Source of the DNA: Rothia sp. (in: high G+C Gram-positive bacteria)
GTDB lineage: Bacteria; Actinomycetota; Actinomycetes; Actinomycetales; Micrococcaceae
DNA length: 64,000 nt
Assembly: GCF_030540545.1 (NCBI RefSeq)
Contig: NZ_JAUNVZ010000001.1
Span: 186,001-250,000 of the forward strand
Reading direction: 5' to 3'
The notes under the pieces are model-generated. The model was given only the letters and a program-made list of their open reading frames with translations. It ran no database searches and was not told the DNA's origin. The number at the start of each line of letters is the position of its first letter. The first letter of the stretch is position 1. This document shows, piece by piece, positions 33,625 through 42,561 of the stretch. Position numbers and translations under genes: made by a program.

Positions 33625-34527
33625 GTGAACACGCCAGATACGCCTCACAACACCCGGGGATACACTCCCGAGGATATGAGCGAGGACGAAGAAACCCGCG
33701 TCTACACTATCGAAGACTACGGCTCCTACGGCTATGATCTGCAGGATGCCACACGACCCTACCCCGCAGAATATTCCACGGCACATACTTCGCCCGCCGC
33801 GGCAGAAACGGACCCAACTCGCCCCTACGAGCGCAGCATCGATGAAACCCTGCCCCTGAGCCCGGAAGTGAAACCGGCCGCCGAAGCATCCGCAGAAGAC
33901 GCCACGCGTGTTATGGACGCTAAAGAACAGAACCAGCAGAGTGCACAATCCGAAGCCTGGCATGCTCCTGTGGGCCATGCCGTACCCTCGCTGGCTGAAC
34001 TGGGGCAGATTGCAAAGATACCCGCCTCCGAACCCACCTTCGCCCCCGCACAGTCCTATGCATCCGCCTCGGCGCCTGCCTTTGCATCCACCGGTAGTGC
34101 GCTAGTACCTGCTGCCCCCACAACGTTCACCCATCTATATCCCGTGCAGACAGTGGTACCCGCCCTGATGCAAGACTCAATCGTAATGGTTCCCGGCTGC
34201 GCTGCCCCTCTGATGACCGCCCATGTTAAAGAGCAAAGCCAGCGAGCGCGGAATTTCGGTCTTATTGCTATGATCTGCTGCTTCCTGACGTATATCTTCT
34301 TTCCAAGCTCTACTGGATTGACGTCCATTTTCTGGTTGACGTCATTGGTGACAAGTATCTGCGCTATCGTCATGGGGAATAGCGACCGTAGAAAGGGAGC
34401 CAAGAGTAGCGCCGGAACGATTCTGGGGTGGACATCCCTGTGTATATCTCTGGTACCGCTGGCTCTTGTGATCCTGTTCTTTATCCTACTGATCATATTT
34501 GGTATTGCAGCCGGTATCACCCACTAG
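33625..34527 (+). CDS. Membrane protein with long disordered head and repeated D-x-T-R-P-Y motifs
   Basis: 300 aa from GTG 33625. The first 200 residues are acidic and disordered and carry EETRVY, DATRPY, DPTRPY, DETLPL and DATRVM. The last 95 residues form three membrane helices in the DUF4190-like layout (ARNFGLIAMICCFLTYIF...AIVMGNSDRRKGAKSSAGTILGWTSL, motifs only). It belongs with its neighbours at 32918, 34674 and 35148. The Thr motifs look like possible kinase or FHA targets; that is inference. Confidence 0.78.
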   Translation: MNTPDTPHNTRGYTPEDMSEDEETRVYTIEDYGSYGYDLQDATRPYPAEYSTAHTSPAAAETDPTRPYERSIDETLPLSPEVKPAAEASAEDATRVMDAKEQNQQSAQSEAWHAPVGHAVPSLAELGQIAKIPASEPTFAPAQSYASASAPAFASTGSALVPAAPTTFTHLYPVQTVVPALMQDSIVMVPGCAAPLMTAHVKEQSQRARNFGLIAMICCFLTYIFFPSSTGLTSIFWLTSLVTSICAIVMGNSDRRKGAKSSAGTILGWTSLCISLVPLALVILFFILLIIFGIAAGITH

Positions 34528-34537
34528 AGCCATATTC

Positions 34538-34577
34538 AGCAAAGACTCAGTTTGAGCATTCAAGCTGAGTCTTTGCT
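34538..34577 (+). terminator. Terminator after the 33625 gene
   Basis: AGCAAAGACTCAG (34538-34550) pairs perfectly with 34565-34577. Confidence 0.8.
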
Positions 34578-34673
34578 CTTAAAACTGCTCTTTTGAGGCC
34601 AGTAGCGTGCAAACTGGGATACACTCAAAGGGACATCACCCCGATACGCACAGATAATCAGAGGACGACTCTT

Positions 34674-35066
34674 ATGTCTCAATACCCCGGCCCCTACTAC
34701 CAGCAGCCCCAACCCGTTGTACAGCCTGTGGTTCAGCCCGTTGTACAGCCGATGATGATGGCGCAGCCCGTGGTCGCCGTAGACCCGCGTTATATGGAAG
34801 GTCAGAAGCTCGCTAAGGATTCCCACACCCTGGGTATTTGTGCCCTGATTGGTTCTCTGCTGTGCTTCGGTCTTATTTCTTTCGTTCTGGGTATTCTTGC
34901 CATTAACAAGGCAGGTCAGGCTGAGCAGATGGGCGTCTATGAATCCAATGGTCGCGCCATGGGCTGGGCGGGCGTTATTATTAGCTCTATTAGCGTTATT
35001 ATCAGTACTATTTGGCTTATTTTCTTCTTTGCTGTCCTTGCTTCCTCCAGCAGCTACTACTATTAA
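34674..35066 (+). CDS. DUF4190-like small membrane protein
   Basis: 130 aa from ATG 34674. The head has a direct repeat of PVVQ (PQPVVQPVVQPVVQP), then RYMEGQKLAKDSHTLGICALIG, and two membrane helices separated by LAINKAGQAEQMGVYESNGRAMGWAGV. The K-A-G-Q-A-E loop between two helices is the DUF4190 pattern. It is the intact relative of the split gene at 32918. Function unknown. Confidence 0.8.
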   Translation: MSQYPGPYYQQPQPVVQPVVQPVVQPMMMAQPVVAVDPRYMEGQKLAKDSHTLGICALIGSLLCFGLISFVLGILAINKAGQAEQMGVYESNGRAMGWAGVIISSISVIISTIWLIFFFAVLASSSSYYY

Positions 35067-35147
35067 AATCTTCTGACCTCCCGGCATATGCACACGCCGA
35101 GAGCCTATACTTTAAATACCTGCACATCACGCACCGATGGAGAGAGA

Positions 35148-36053
35148 ATGTCAGAGAATCTACACCCTAACGCCCGCCCCAGGGACTGGGATGAAACCCG
35201 CCCCTACCCCGAGAACCTCAATGGCGATGAAACGGTACCCATGAGCCCGGAACAATACGCTCAGCTCTATCGCGAAATCCTCGATGAGGGTACCGGCTCA
35301 TCTTCCTCGAACGCTGAGGCTACCGCCCCGAGCGAGCTCTCGATCTCGGCGGGCGAGCAGATTAGCGCCAGCGAAAGCATTTCCTCCGCGCGTGATAGTG
35401 AATCTTCATATGCCAGCTCTGAGGGCGACTTCTACGATGAGCCGACCGTGGTGGCTTCCCCGGCAATGATTCGCAGCCTGGATCCCTATGCGGGTTCCGC
35501 CCCGGCACCGGCTCCGGAGGCGCTTGCCCCGGCACCCGGCTATTCTCAGCCCGCTGTACCCCCTCAAGCAGCTGTGCCTCCCCAAGCTACTGTACCCCCG
35601 CAGGCTGCGGTTCCTCCGAACGCTGTACCGCAGGCGAGCGCTCCCGCTCCCAGCTATGCTCCTGCAGGTAGCGGCTATGCGGCACCGGCACCTGCCGCAG
35701 CGCCCTATCAGGCACAGCCGGGGTATCAGCCTCAGGCGGGCTACCAAGCACCCGGATATCAGGGCGGCTACGGTGCTCAGCCGGGAATGTACAATCCCGC
35801 CTATGCCCAGCAGGGTGCTGATCTGGCAAAGAGCTCCCGTACCTTCGGTATTTTGGCTCTTGTCTGTGGTGCCCTGTTTGGCATGTTCCTGTTTGTGGCT
35901 ATCTTCAGCTGGCTTGCTCACTCTAAAGCCGATGAGGCAGAACGACTCGGATATTACGGTGAGAATGGTAAAACCATGGCACGTATTGGCGCTGCTCTGT
36001 GCTTAGTATGGGTAGTTATCGGCTTGATTATTACTTTTGCGTCAAGGGCCTAA
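35148..36053 (+). CDS. DUF4190-like membrane protein with long Pro/Ala/Gln/Tyr-rich head
   Basis: 301 aa from ATG 35148 with GGAGAGAG upstream. It opens with DWDETRPYPENLNGDETVPMSPEQYA, sharing the D-x-T-R-P-Y and D-E-T-x-P motifs of the 33625 protein. A Ser-rich acidic stretch, four VPPQA repeats and a Tyr/Gln/Gly-rich region follow, then two membrane helices around SKADEAERLGYYGENGKTMARIG. It is not in the same transcript as 34674 for certain; the gap is 81 bp without a terminator. Confidence 0.78.
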   Translation: MSENLHPNARPRDWDETRPYPENLNGDETVPMSPEQYAQLYREILDEGTGSSSSNAEATAPSELSISAGEQISASESISSARDSESSYASSEGDFYDEPTVVASPAMIRSLDPYAGSAPAPAPEALAPAPGYSQPAVPPQAAVPPQATVPPQAAVPPNAVPQASAPAPSYAPAGSGYAAPAPAAAPYQAQPGYQPQAGYQAPGYQGGYGAQPGMYNPAYAQQGADLAKSSRTFGILALVCGALFGMFLFVAIFSWLAHSKADEAERLGYYGENGKTMARIGAALCLVWVVIGLIITFASRA

Positions 36054-36065
36054 GCTAAAACGTTA

Positions 36066-36096
36066 AAAGCCCCGTATCAATACGATACGGGGCTTT
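36066..36096 (+). terminator. Terminator after the 35148 gene
   Basis: AAAGCCCCGTATC (36066-36078) pairs perfectly with 36084-36096. Confidence 0.85.
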
Positions 36097-36147
36097 GCTG
36101 CGCAGTGCGGAGCCGCCATGGAGCCACAAAGCCAGTGTATATACACC

Positions 36148-36192
36148 AAGCCCCGCGCAAACCCTTGGAAAATCAAGGAACGCACGGGGCTT
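36148..36192 (-). terminator. Hairpin downstream of tRNA-Ser(TGA)
   Basis: AAGCCCCG and CGGGGCTT arms with an inner CTTG/CAAG stem. It is imperfect and lacks a minus-strand T-run, but it sits right after the tRNA. Confidence 0.5.
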
Positions 36193-36199
36193 TGCTACG

Positions 36200-36287
36200 C
36201 GGATGGTAAGGGATTTGAACCCTTGAGACGGGGCTACCGCCTACTGGTTTTCAAGACCAGCTCCTTCGGCCGCTCGGACAACCATCC
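36200..36287 (-). tRNA. tRNA-Ser (anticodon TGA)
   Basis: 88 nt class II tRNA. Acceptor GGATGGT/ACCATCC, anticodon arm CTGGTCTTGAAAACCAG with TGA, long variable arm, T-arm AAGGGTTCAAATCCCTT, discriminator G. Confidence 0.96.
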
Positions 36288-36391
36288 AATGTGATGCACG
36301 CTCACAGCGCACATGCTACCCGCCCATTATGGCATGAGCTAAGCTAAAACTATAAATCATGACACACCTATCAGCGAAGGAGAAACACCCC

Positions 36392-37411
36392 ATGCGCGCC
36401 ATTATTGAAGAAGCCCACGGCGGCCCCGAGGTGCTCACGGTCAGCGAGATTGACCTGCCTCAAGTGCAGGAGCACCAGGTGCTCATTAAGATTGCCGCCG
36501 CGGGTCTAAACCGCGCCGACGCCCTGCAGCGCCGCGGCCACTACCCGCCTCCGGCAGGTGCCTCCCATATCTACGGCCTGGAAGTCTCCGGAACCATTGA
36601 GGCCATCGGCTCTCAGGTGAGCGGCTGGGCTGTGGGGGATCAGGTGATGGCTCTGATGGCATCCGGCGGATACGCCGAATATGTTGCCGTAGATGCCCGC
36701 CATATTATGCCCATTCCCGCCGGTGTGTCCCTGATTGAGGCGGGCGGTATTCCCGAGGTTGCCGCCACCGTCTACTCCAATCTTGTCACCACCTGCGGTA
36801 TGAGCCTGAACCCGGCGGATAATGCCGAGGTGTCCGTGCTGATTCACGGCGGCTCGGGCGGTATTGGCGCCCACGCTATTCAGCTGGCTTTGGCTGCCGG
36901 TGCGCGCGTCTTTGCCACCGCCGGTAGCGAGGAGAAGTGTGAGTTTATCCGTTCTCTGGGTCGTGAGCTGGGTGCGGATTCCGAGCGTCTGGTCGCCATT
37001 AACTACCGTGAAGAGTCCTTCCGTGAGGTCATTGAGCGCGAAACCAACTCTGTTGGCGTGAACTATATTCTGGATGTGGTGGGCGCTCCCTACCTGAACG
37101 ATAATCTGCACTCCCTTGCCGATAGCGGCCATATGACCATTATTGGTTTGCAGGGTGGTGCTCGCGCCGAGCTGGATATGGGGCTTATGCTCACCCGCCG
37201 CCTGTCGGTACACGCAACCTCCCTGCGCTCGCGCGGTGCAGAGGATAAGGCGCGCATTATTGCCGGTGTACGTCGCGAGGTGCTGCCGCTGTATGAGCGC
37301 GGTCTGATTTCCCCGGCGCTGGATTCCACCTTTGATCTGGATCGCGCAGCTGCTGCGCACGAGTACTTTGACGGAGGCGCCTATTTCGGTAAGGTGCTGC
37401 TGGTTCCCTAG
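36392..37411 (+). CDS. NAD(P)H:quinone oxidoreductase (zinc-independent MDR family)
   Basis: 339 aa from ATG 36392, chosen because GAAGGAG lies 10 bases upstream; ATG 36359 is also in frame. The GroES-like half has LNRADALQRRGHYPPPAGASHIYGLEVSGTIEAIG (motif: N-R-x-D-x-x-Q-R-x-G-x-Y), and the Rossmann half SVLIHGGSGGIGAHAIQLA. The zinc-binding Cys residues of alcohol dehydrogenases are absent. The PIG3/QOR subgroup reduces quinones with NADPH. Confidence 0.9.
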   Translation: MRAIIEEAHGGPEVLTVSEIDLPQVQEHQVLIKIAAAGLNRADALQRRGHYPPPAGASHIYGLEVSGTIEAIGSQVSGWAVGDQVMALMASGGYAEYVAVDARHIMPIPAGVSLIEAGGIPEVAATVYSNLVTTCGMSLNPADNAEVSVLIHGGSGGIGAHAIQLALAAGARVFATAGSEEKCEFIRSLGRELGADSERLVAINYREESFREVIERETNSVGVNYILDVVGAPYLNDNLHSLADSGHMTIIGLQGGARAELDMGLMLTRRLSVHATSLRSRGAEDKARIIAGVRREVLPLYERGLISPALDSTFDLDRAAAAHEYFDGGAYFGKVLLVP

Positions 37412-37519
37412 AGTTTGGGGTAGATGAGGGGAAGATATACGGACGGGCTGTCACTAAAGTAAAATTTAGGGTACCCTTAGATATATCTTAAGTATCTTCC
37501 GGCATTGAAAGGAGTGAGC

Positions 37520-38011
37520 GTGGGGCTCAAAGACTTCCTCCAATCCCGTCGTGACGACGCAGAATTGGGCAAAGGCGTATGGCGCCGCGCTCACGACCGC
37601 TTCTTGCGCGGAATCGACCGTTTTCATCAGGTGCTTGAACGATTAGCGGGCACCGATATGATCGAATTGGTCGTACCCAGCGCTAATGAACTTGCCGATT
37701 TGATTCCGCGCGTGCGCGCCATCGCCATGGAGGCGCACCGCATTGCCCCGAGTATGGACACCGATATTCCCTACTCCCCGAATGGCACCTTCTCCGATAT
37801 TCACCGCGCCCTCTCCCGCGCCGGTAATGCTGCCGCCCTGTGCGCCGAGGCTCTAGCCATGGCTCGCTGCTTTGGCGATTGCAGCTCCGGATGCACTCGC
37901 CAGGTTACCGTAGAACGCCGCGTACAGACCGTGGTGGAGCATGTGCAGGAGGCTGAAGGGCTGATTGCTCGCGCCCTGCAGGAGCAGCAGGATATGGAAT
38001 TGGTGTCGTAG
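37520..38011 (+). CDS. Conserved hypothetical cytoplasmic helical protein
   Basis: 163 aa from GTG 37520 with GAAAGGAG 5 bases upstream; the TTG at 37505 is less likely. It is all-helical, with no signal or membrane segment, and has a cysteine cluster CFGDCSSGC near residue 120. I do not recognise a family. It lies between the oxidoreductase and the lyase, with terminator-like DNA after it. Confidence 0.65.
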   Translation: MGLKDFLQSRRDDAELGKGVWRRAHDRFLRGIDRFHQVLERLAGTDMIELVVPSANELADLIPRVRAIAMEAHRIAPSMDTDIPYSPNGTFSDIHRALSRAGNAAALCAEALAMARCFGDCSSGCTRQVTVERRVQTVVEHVQEAEGLIARALQEQQDMELVS

Positions 38012-38321
38012 ACCTAGCCTTTAAAGATTAAGGGGCGGGCGCTCGCGTGTAGCGGGTGCCCGCCCTTTCGTCTACGGGTACAGGGTGGTTCGGATGAGGT
38101 TATCGCATTCGGTATGAAGCTATCTAGCGCCGGAACTTTTGCCCAAAAAAATGGGCTGTATTGGGTAGGAAAACTGAAGAGAGCCGGAATTTCGCGGGAA
38201 AAATTTTCAGAGCTGCAGGATACCCTCAATTTACTAAGGGCAACCTCAGTTCGTATGGGTCTAAAGGTAGACATACACTTAAAGACGGCTAACACATTCA
38301 CCCGAAAGAAGAAGGCGAACC
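38012..38321. other. 310-bp region: terminator and leader of the CitE-like gene
   Basis: A GC-rich hairpin (38030-38067, AGGGGCGGGC paired with GCCCGCCCTTT) ends the 37520 transcript. The remaining 250 bases include a 75-codon frame (38114-38341) that overlaps the next gene and has no ribosome site, so I do not call it. AGAAGG before GTG 38322 fits a ribosome site. Confidence 0.6.
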
Positions 38322-39230
38322 GTGATCGACTTCCACCGTAATGAACGCGCCATGGCGCTACGCCCCAGTCTCTCCCGTTCCTGGCTGCTGGTTCGTGGTA
38401 ACTCCAGCGAAGAAGATATGGAACAAGCATTCGCCAGCGAAGCCGACTCCATCATCCTGGACCTGGAAGACGGCTGCCCCCCGGAAGAAAAAGACGAAGC
38501 ACGCGCACGCATTGTAGAAATGCTCAGCGATAATGTTGTCGCATGGGTACGCATTAACGCCATCACCACCGAACACTGGTGGAAGGACGTTAAAGCACTG
38601 CGCGGCCTGAAGGGCCTGCGCGGCGTCATGCTCGCAACCGCAGAACACGCCACCGACGTGGCACGTACCGCCGAAGAGCTCGGCACCGGCACCCCCATTA
38701 TTGCCCTGATTGAATCCGCACTGGGTGTACACAATTGCGTGAAGATCGCCCAGGAAATCGGCACCTTCCGCCTGGCATTCGGCGTGGGCGACTACCGCCG
38801 CGACACCGGCGCAACCGACGACCCCATGGCACTGGCATATGTCCGCTCCCAGCTGGTTATTGCCTCCACCCTGGGCGGTCTGCCCGGCCCCATTGACGGC
38901 CCCTCCCTGGGCAAGCAGGGCTTCGATCTGATCGAGGCATGCCGCCACGGCAGCGTGCACGGCATGACCGGCAAGATCACCCTGGACCACAAGCAGGCAG
39001 ACACCATTAACCGTGCCTTCTCGCCCAGCGAGGCAGAAATCGCCGACGCGCACAACCTGCTGGATGTGCCGCTGGACGGCCCCAAGGACGGTTCCTACCT
39101 GCCGCGCTTCCTGCGTGCCAAGAAGATCGCCGAACTGGCAAAGGTCTACGGCCTGTGGGATAAGCCCGTCAGCCACTTCAAGGAAAACGCTCAGCCGGCC
39201 ATTGATGAGCGCTTCAAGAAGGCTAAATAA
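38322..39230 (+). CDS. CitE-like aldolase/lyase (HpcH/HpaI family)
   Basis: 302 aa. SRSWLLVRGNSSEEDMEQAFASEADSIILDLEDGCPPEEKDEAR has the family's L-D-L-E-D motif for Mg and CoA-ester binding, then VRINA, the catalytic-site ALIESALGVHNC with the conserved Glu, and FGVGDYRRDTG. Stand-alone CitE-like proteins act on malyl-, citramalyl- or related CoA esters. No citrate lyase subunits are nearby, so the substrate is open. Confidence 0.85.
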   Translation: MIDFHRNERAMALRPSLSRSWLLVRGNSSEEDMEQAFASEADSIILDLEDGCPPEEKDEARARIVEMLSDNVVAWVRINAITTEHWWKDVKALRGLKGLRGVMLATAEHATDVARTAEELGTGTPIIALIESALGVHNCVKIAQEIGTFRLAFGVGDYRRDTGATDDPMALAYVRSQLVIASTLGGLPGPIDGPSLGKQGFDLIEACRHGSVHGMTGKITLDHKQADTINRAFSPSEAEIADAHNLLDVPLDGPKDGSYLPRFLRAKKIAELAKVYGLWDKPVSHFKENAQPAIDERFKKAK

Positions 39231-39255
39231 GCCCGGAACCTAGCGTTATAAACTC

Positions 39256-39289
39256 AGCGACCCCGCCTCAGGCATGAGGCGGGGTCGCT
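39256..39289. terminator. Terminator between the lyase and a small membrane-protein gene
   Basis: AGCGACCCCGCCTCA (39256-39270) pairs perfectly with 39275-39289 around GGCA. Confidence 0.9.
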
Positions 39290-39302
39290 TGAATTTAACA
39301 GC

Positions 39303-39491
39303 TTAGTTATGGGGCTTGGAACCACCGGTCAGAGCATAGGCGCACAGAAAGGAAGTCAGTGCACCCAACACCAGAGGCACCACTACGCTCGCCTCATCCC
39401 CAAAGGTCCAGCGGTAGAAAAACCACACACCCGTTAGCGGAAGCAACAGCACAATAAAAGTAAGCGTAAAACGCAGGCCGGAACGAGACAT
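39303..39491 (-). CDS. Small two-helix membrane protein
   Basis: 62 aa from ATG 39491, with AAGGAGAG about 7 bases upstream. It is MSRSGLRFTL, a helix (TFIVLLLPLTGVWFFY), a short acidic loop (GDEAS), a second helix (VVVPLVLGALTSFLCAYAL), and a basic tail. No family recognised. Confidence 0.65.
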   Translation of the reverse strand: MSRSGLRFTLTFIVLLLPLTGVWFFYRWTFGDEASVVVPLVLGALTSFLCAYALTGGSKPHN

Positions 39492-39615
39492 GCTCTCTCT
39501 CCTTGAAAAACGGGTCACAGGGTACGAGCACTATTCTACGCACCCGGACTGGAAAACGCTGAATAACCAGCAAAGGAATACACAAAAACCCTCGGCGAAC
39601 CGAGGGTTTTAGCTG

Positions 39616-39687
39616 AGCCCCCAACCGGATTTGAACCGGTGACCTGCTCTTTACGAGGGAGCTGCTCTACCACTGAGCTATAGAGGC
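39616..39687 (-). tRNA. tRNA-Thr (anticodon CGT), with weak stems
   Basis: 72 nt. Acceptor GCCTCTA pairs with TGGGGGC using two G-U pairs, D-arm AGCTCAGTGGTAGAGC, anticodon stem GCTCC/AGAGC with a C-A mismatch next to the loop CTCGTAA, T-arm ACCGGTTCAAATCCGGT, discriminator T. It looks functional but is degenerate for a tRNA. Confidence 0.88.
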
Positions 39688-39853
39688 GCATACTGAGTTG
39701 CAGACTCAATACCAGCCCATACTATCAAGAAAAAGCGCCCAAAGCGAACCGCCCACCGGTTATAGAACAACGTGAGGGGAGTCAATAGTTCAAGAAGCGG
39801 TCAAGAGATAAATGCACCGTAGAATTAAAGAACATCACCACAAAGGAGCCCCC

Positions 39854-40582
39854 ATGACAGAACATATCACTCGGCGCGCGCTGCTAGGCGCAGGCGCACC
39901 CCTGGCGCTCATCGCCCTGAGCGCATGCACCGCCACCAAAGACACCCAGGGCACCGGCAGCCCCACCCAAAGCCCCGCAGCAACCACCGGCTACCCCGGC
40001 TTGGAGAACAGCGGACTGCGCAATGACAGCGGCTACCACCTCAATAGCACCGTAGAGAAGGCACCCACCATCACCCTCTACACCGACTACCAGTGCCCCT
40101 ATTGCGCCAAAGCAGAACCCAACTTTGAAGAAGCCGCACGCCAGCTCGAAGGCACCCTGAACCTGACCGTGCGCCACCTACCCCTGCTGAAAATCCACCC
40201 CCACGCGGGAACCTCCGCGCTGGCGGTACAGGCAGCAGAAAACCAGGGTAAGCACCTGGAAATGGCACGCCAGCTCTTTGCCACCCAGAGCGAATGGAAG
40301 AGCCTCCCCGATGTGGCAAGCGCAGAAGCGAAATTTGCCCAGTACGCCCAGTCCCTAGGACTGGACATGGACCGCTACCACAAGGACGCGCGCAGCGATG
40401 AAAGCGCCCAGCTGATCACCTCCGATATGAACCACGCGATTGAAATCGGAGTCAAAGGCACCCCCAGCTTCGTGCTGACCAAGGACGGCACCGAAACCGT
40501 GCTCAGCGGCGAACAGATCTCCTCCCAGACCGGCGCGGACGATATGGTTGCCCTCTTTAAGAAGGTCGCGGGTATCGCATGA
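39854..40582 (+). CDS. DsbA-like thioredoxin-fold lipoprotein
   Basis: 242 aa from ATG 39854 with AAAGGAG upstream. TRRALLGAGAPLALIALSAC gives a lipobox LSAC, with a twin-arginine-like TRRALLG. The thioredoxin fold has the active site TDYQCPYCAKAEPNFEEAA (CPYC) and the cis-Pro loop VKGTPSFVL. Such proteins form or shuffle disulfides on the outer face of the membrane. Its stop overlaps the next gene by 4 bases. Confidence 0.9.
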   Translation: MTEHITRRALLGAGAPLALIALSACTATKDTQGTGSPTQSPAATTGYPGLENSGLRNDSGYHLNSTVEKAPTITLYTDYQCPYCAKAEPNFEEAARQLEGTLNLTVRHLPLLKIHPHAGTSALAVQAAENQGKHLEMARQLFATQSEWKSLPDVASAEAKFAQYAQSLGLDMDRYHKDARSDESAQLITSDMNHAIEIGVKGTPSFVLTKDGTETVLSGEQISSQTGADDMVALFKKVAGIA

Positions 40583-41406
40583 GCCTAATGGACCCCGCGC
40601 GCCAAGCCCGCGCCGAGGCCGGAGTTCAGCTGCGCTACGCTAACGCGCGCGCCACCATTCACTCCGACGGCTTTAGCGACAACGGCTACGTGCTCGAAAT
40701 TGGGGATGCCGAACAATCCCATGTGGACCTGGGCGACCCCGCCTATGTCTTCTACGAATACCTGCGCCGTATTGCCAATGTGATTGATCTGGTGCGCCCC
40801 AGCGGCGAACCCATTATTGCCGCCCACCTGGGCGCCGGTGCCCTGACCCTGGCACGCTATATTCAGGCAACCCGCCCCGGCTCGGCACAGGTAGCGGTGG
40901 ATATTGAGCCGCAAATGCTCTCCTTCATCACCGATATTCTGCCCCTGCCTGCAGGTACCTCCTGCGCCCTGGTAACCGCCGATGCGCGCGAGGTGCTACC
41001 CGAACTGCCCGGATATGTGGACGGCGCCGCATTCGATGCGCTTATCCTGGATATTTTCACCGGAGTAGATGCTCCCGCGCACTTGGCGAACCGCGAGTAC
41101 TACGCAGAGCTCAAAGAGCTTTTGGCGCCCGGAGGCGTGCTGGCAGTCAATGTGGGAGATGATAGGGGACTACCCTTCTTCCAGCAGCAGGCACCGGCAC
41201 TGCTAGAAATCTTTGATCACGTTTGGTGCCTGGCTGAATCCAGCATGTTCACCGGGAATAACGAAGGCAATCTGGTGCTCATAGCCACCGACCGAGAGCT
41301 GGACGAAGACACAGCCGACGCGCTCTACGCCCGCGGCCCGCACCCGGCTGAAGTACTGGAGACTGAGCAGCTGCGCGAATTCTTAGCGGCGCTTGCCGGT
41401 GCGTAG
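40579..41406 (+). CDS. Spermidine-synthase-like methyltransferase-fold protein
   Basis: 275 aa; ATG 40579 overlaps the previous stop (ATGA). HVDLGDPAYVFYEYLRRIANVID and HLGAGALTLARYIQATRPGSAQVAVDIEPQM form the polyamine-synthase N-terminal strand and nucleotide-binding loop, and FDALILDIFTG replaces the usual catalytic D-x-x-D-P region. The putrescine pocket residues are not all present, so this may be a spermidine-synthase-like protein with another substrate, as is frequent in actinobacteria. Confidence 0.82.
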   Translation: MSLMDPARQARAEAGVQLRYANARATIHSDGFSDNGYVLEIGDAEQSHVDLGDPAYVFYEYLRRIANVIDLVRPSGEPIIAAHLGAGALTLARYIQATRPGSAQVAVDIEPQMLSFITDILPLPAGTSCALVTADAREVLPELPGYVDGAAFDALILDIFTGVDAPAHLANREYYAELKELLAPGGVLAVNVGDDRGLPFFQQQAPALLEIFDHVWCLAESSMFTGNNEGNLVLIATDRELDEDTADALYARGPHPAEVLETEQLREFLAALAGA

Positions 41407-41454
41407 AACCTTATAGCCTTAGCTCTTGAGCAAGAGCAGACATGTAGAAGAATA

Positions 41455-41499
41455 GATCAAGGGGGCGTGCAGGATACTATCCTGCACGCCCCCTTGATC
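41455..41499. terminator. Bidirectional terminator, perfect 21-bp stem
   Basis: Arms 41455-41475 and 41479-41499 are exact complements with loop ACT; core GGGGGCGTGCAGGAT. Between convergent genes. Confidence 0.92.
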
Positions 41500-41514
41500 G
41501 CTATATTCAGAGTG

Positions 41515-42561
41515 CTAATTCTTCTGAGTCGGATCAATGACCGGAATAGAGCCGGTTTCCGCCTTATAGACCATATCCGCACCGGTGGTCTCTACAGCAC
41601 CGGGAAGGAACTCCTGCGCATGCTGCTGAGGATCCTCACCGGCTGCCAGCGCGGTACGCTCCGCCTTGGCATGAGCCAGAGTAATACCTACACTCGCAGC
41701 AACCAGCAGAGCAATAGCACCCCAACGAATTACCGAAGACTGCTCACCCAGAATCAACAGACCCGCCAGAGTAGCGATAGCCGGCTCCATACTCAGCAGC
41801 ACACTGTACACGCTGGACGGCAGCAGACGCAGCGCCGAAATCTCCGCCAGGGAGGGCAGAGCCGAAGCTAGCATACTCATAATGAAACCAGCCCACAGAA
41901 TCGGCAGAAGATTAGGGTTCGAGGGCAGACCCGAAAGCTGATCCCAATTCACCATAAAGGAGAAAGGCAGGGTCAGCGCGGTAGAGACAACATTGCCCAT
42001 CACCATGCCGCCCATACCCGGGATAGTTGCGCCCACCTTCTCGGTCGCAAGAATATACGCCGCACGGCTAATAGCGGTCAGCACCGCAAAAATAATACCC
42101 ACCAGCGCGAAATCCTCGGGCTTAGCCTGAGACTCACTGGTCAGCAGAGCCATACCCGCAAAGGACAGACCAATCCAAATCAAATCACTCTTACGGCGCG
42201 AAAGAACCGTAGCCAGCACCAGCGGACCCATGAACTCAATAGCCACCGCAATGCTCAGCGGAATCTGCTCAATCGCCACATAGAAAAAACCATTCGCGCC
42301 AAAAAGAGCCACGCCCAGAATAATCACCGAGCGCCACTGCTGGCGGGTCCAGGTGGTAAACGCCGGGCGGAAAATCGCGAGCAGAACAATGGAGGAGAAG
42401 AGTAAGCGAATACCCACCACGCCCCAAGCACCCAGCTCGGGCATGAGCTGCTTAGCCAGCGCCGAACCAAATTGAATCGATAAAATAGCACCCAGGGCGT
42501 AGGCAATACCCATACCCTGCGAAGCTAGCGGGGAACGCGCAGACGCGGAAGAAGCCGCCAT
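41515..42561 (-). CDS. EamA/RhtA-type DMT transporter
   Basis: 348 aa with ten predicted membrane helices in two EamA halves (GIAYALGAILSIQFGSALAK; FALVGIIFAVLTAISRAAYILA). ALRLLPSSVYSVLLSMEPAIATLAGLLILGE is the conserved helix of the RhtA threonine/homoserine exporter group. The last 45 residues are a cytoplasmic tail. Predicted to export amino acids or other metabolites. Confidence 0.9.
   Translation of the reverse strand: MAASSASARSPLASQGMGIAYALGAILSIQFGSALAKQLMPELGAWGVVGIRLLFSSIVLLAIFRPAFTTWTRQQWRSVIILGVALFGANGFFYVAIEQIPLSIAVAIEFMGPLVLATVLSRRKSDLIWIGLSFAGMALLTSESQAKPEDFALVGIIFAVLTAISRAAYILATEKVGATIPGMGGMVMGNVVSTALTLPFSFMVNWDQLSGLPSNPNLLPILWAGFIMSMLASALPSLAEISALRLLPSSVYSVLLSMEPAIATLAGLLILGEQSSVIRWGAIALLVAASVGITLAHAKAERTALAAGEDPQQHAQEFLPGAVETTGADMVYKAETGSIPVIDPTQKN

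Noticed and set aside
38114..38341. 75-codon frame in the leader of the CitE-like gene
   Set aside because: No ribosome site, overlaps the next start in another frame, and no family features.
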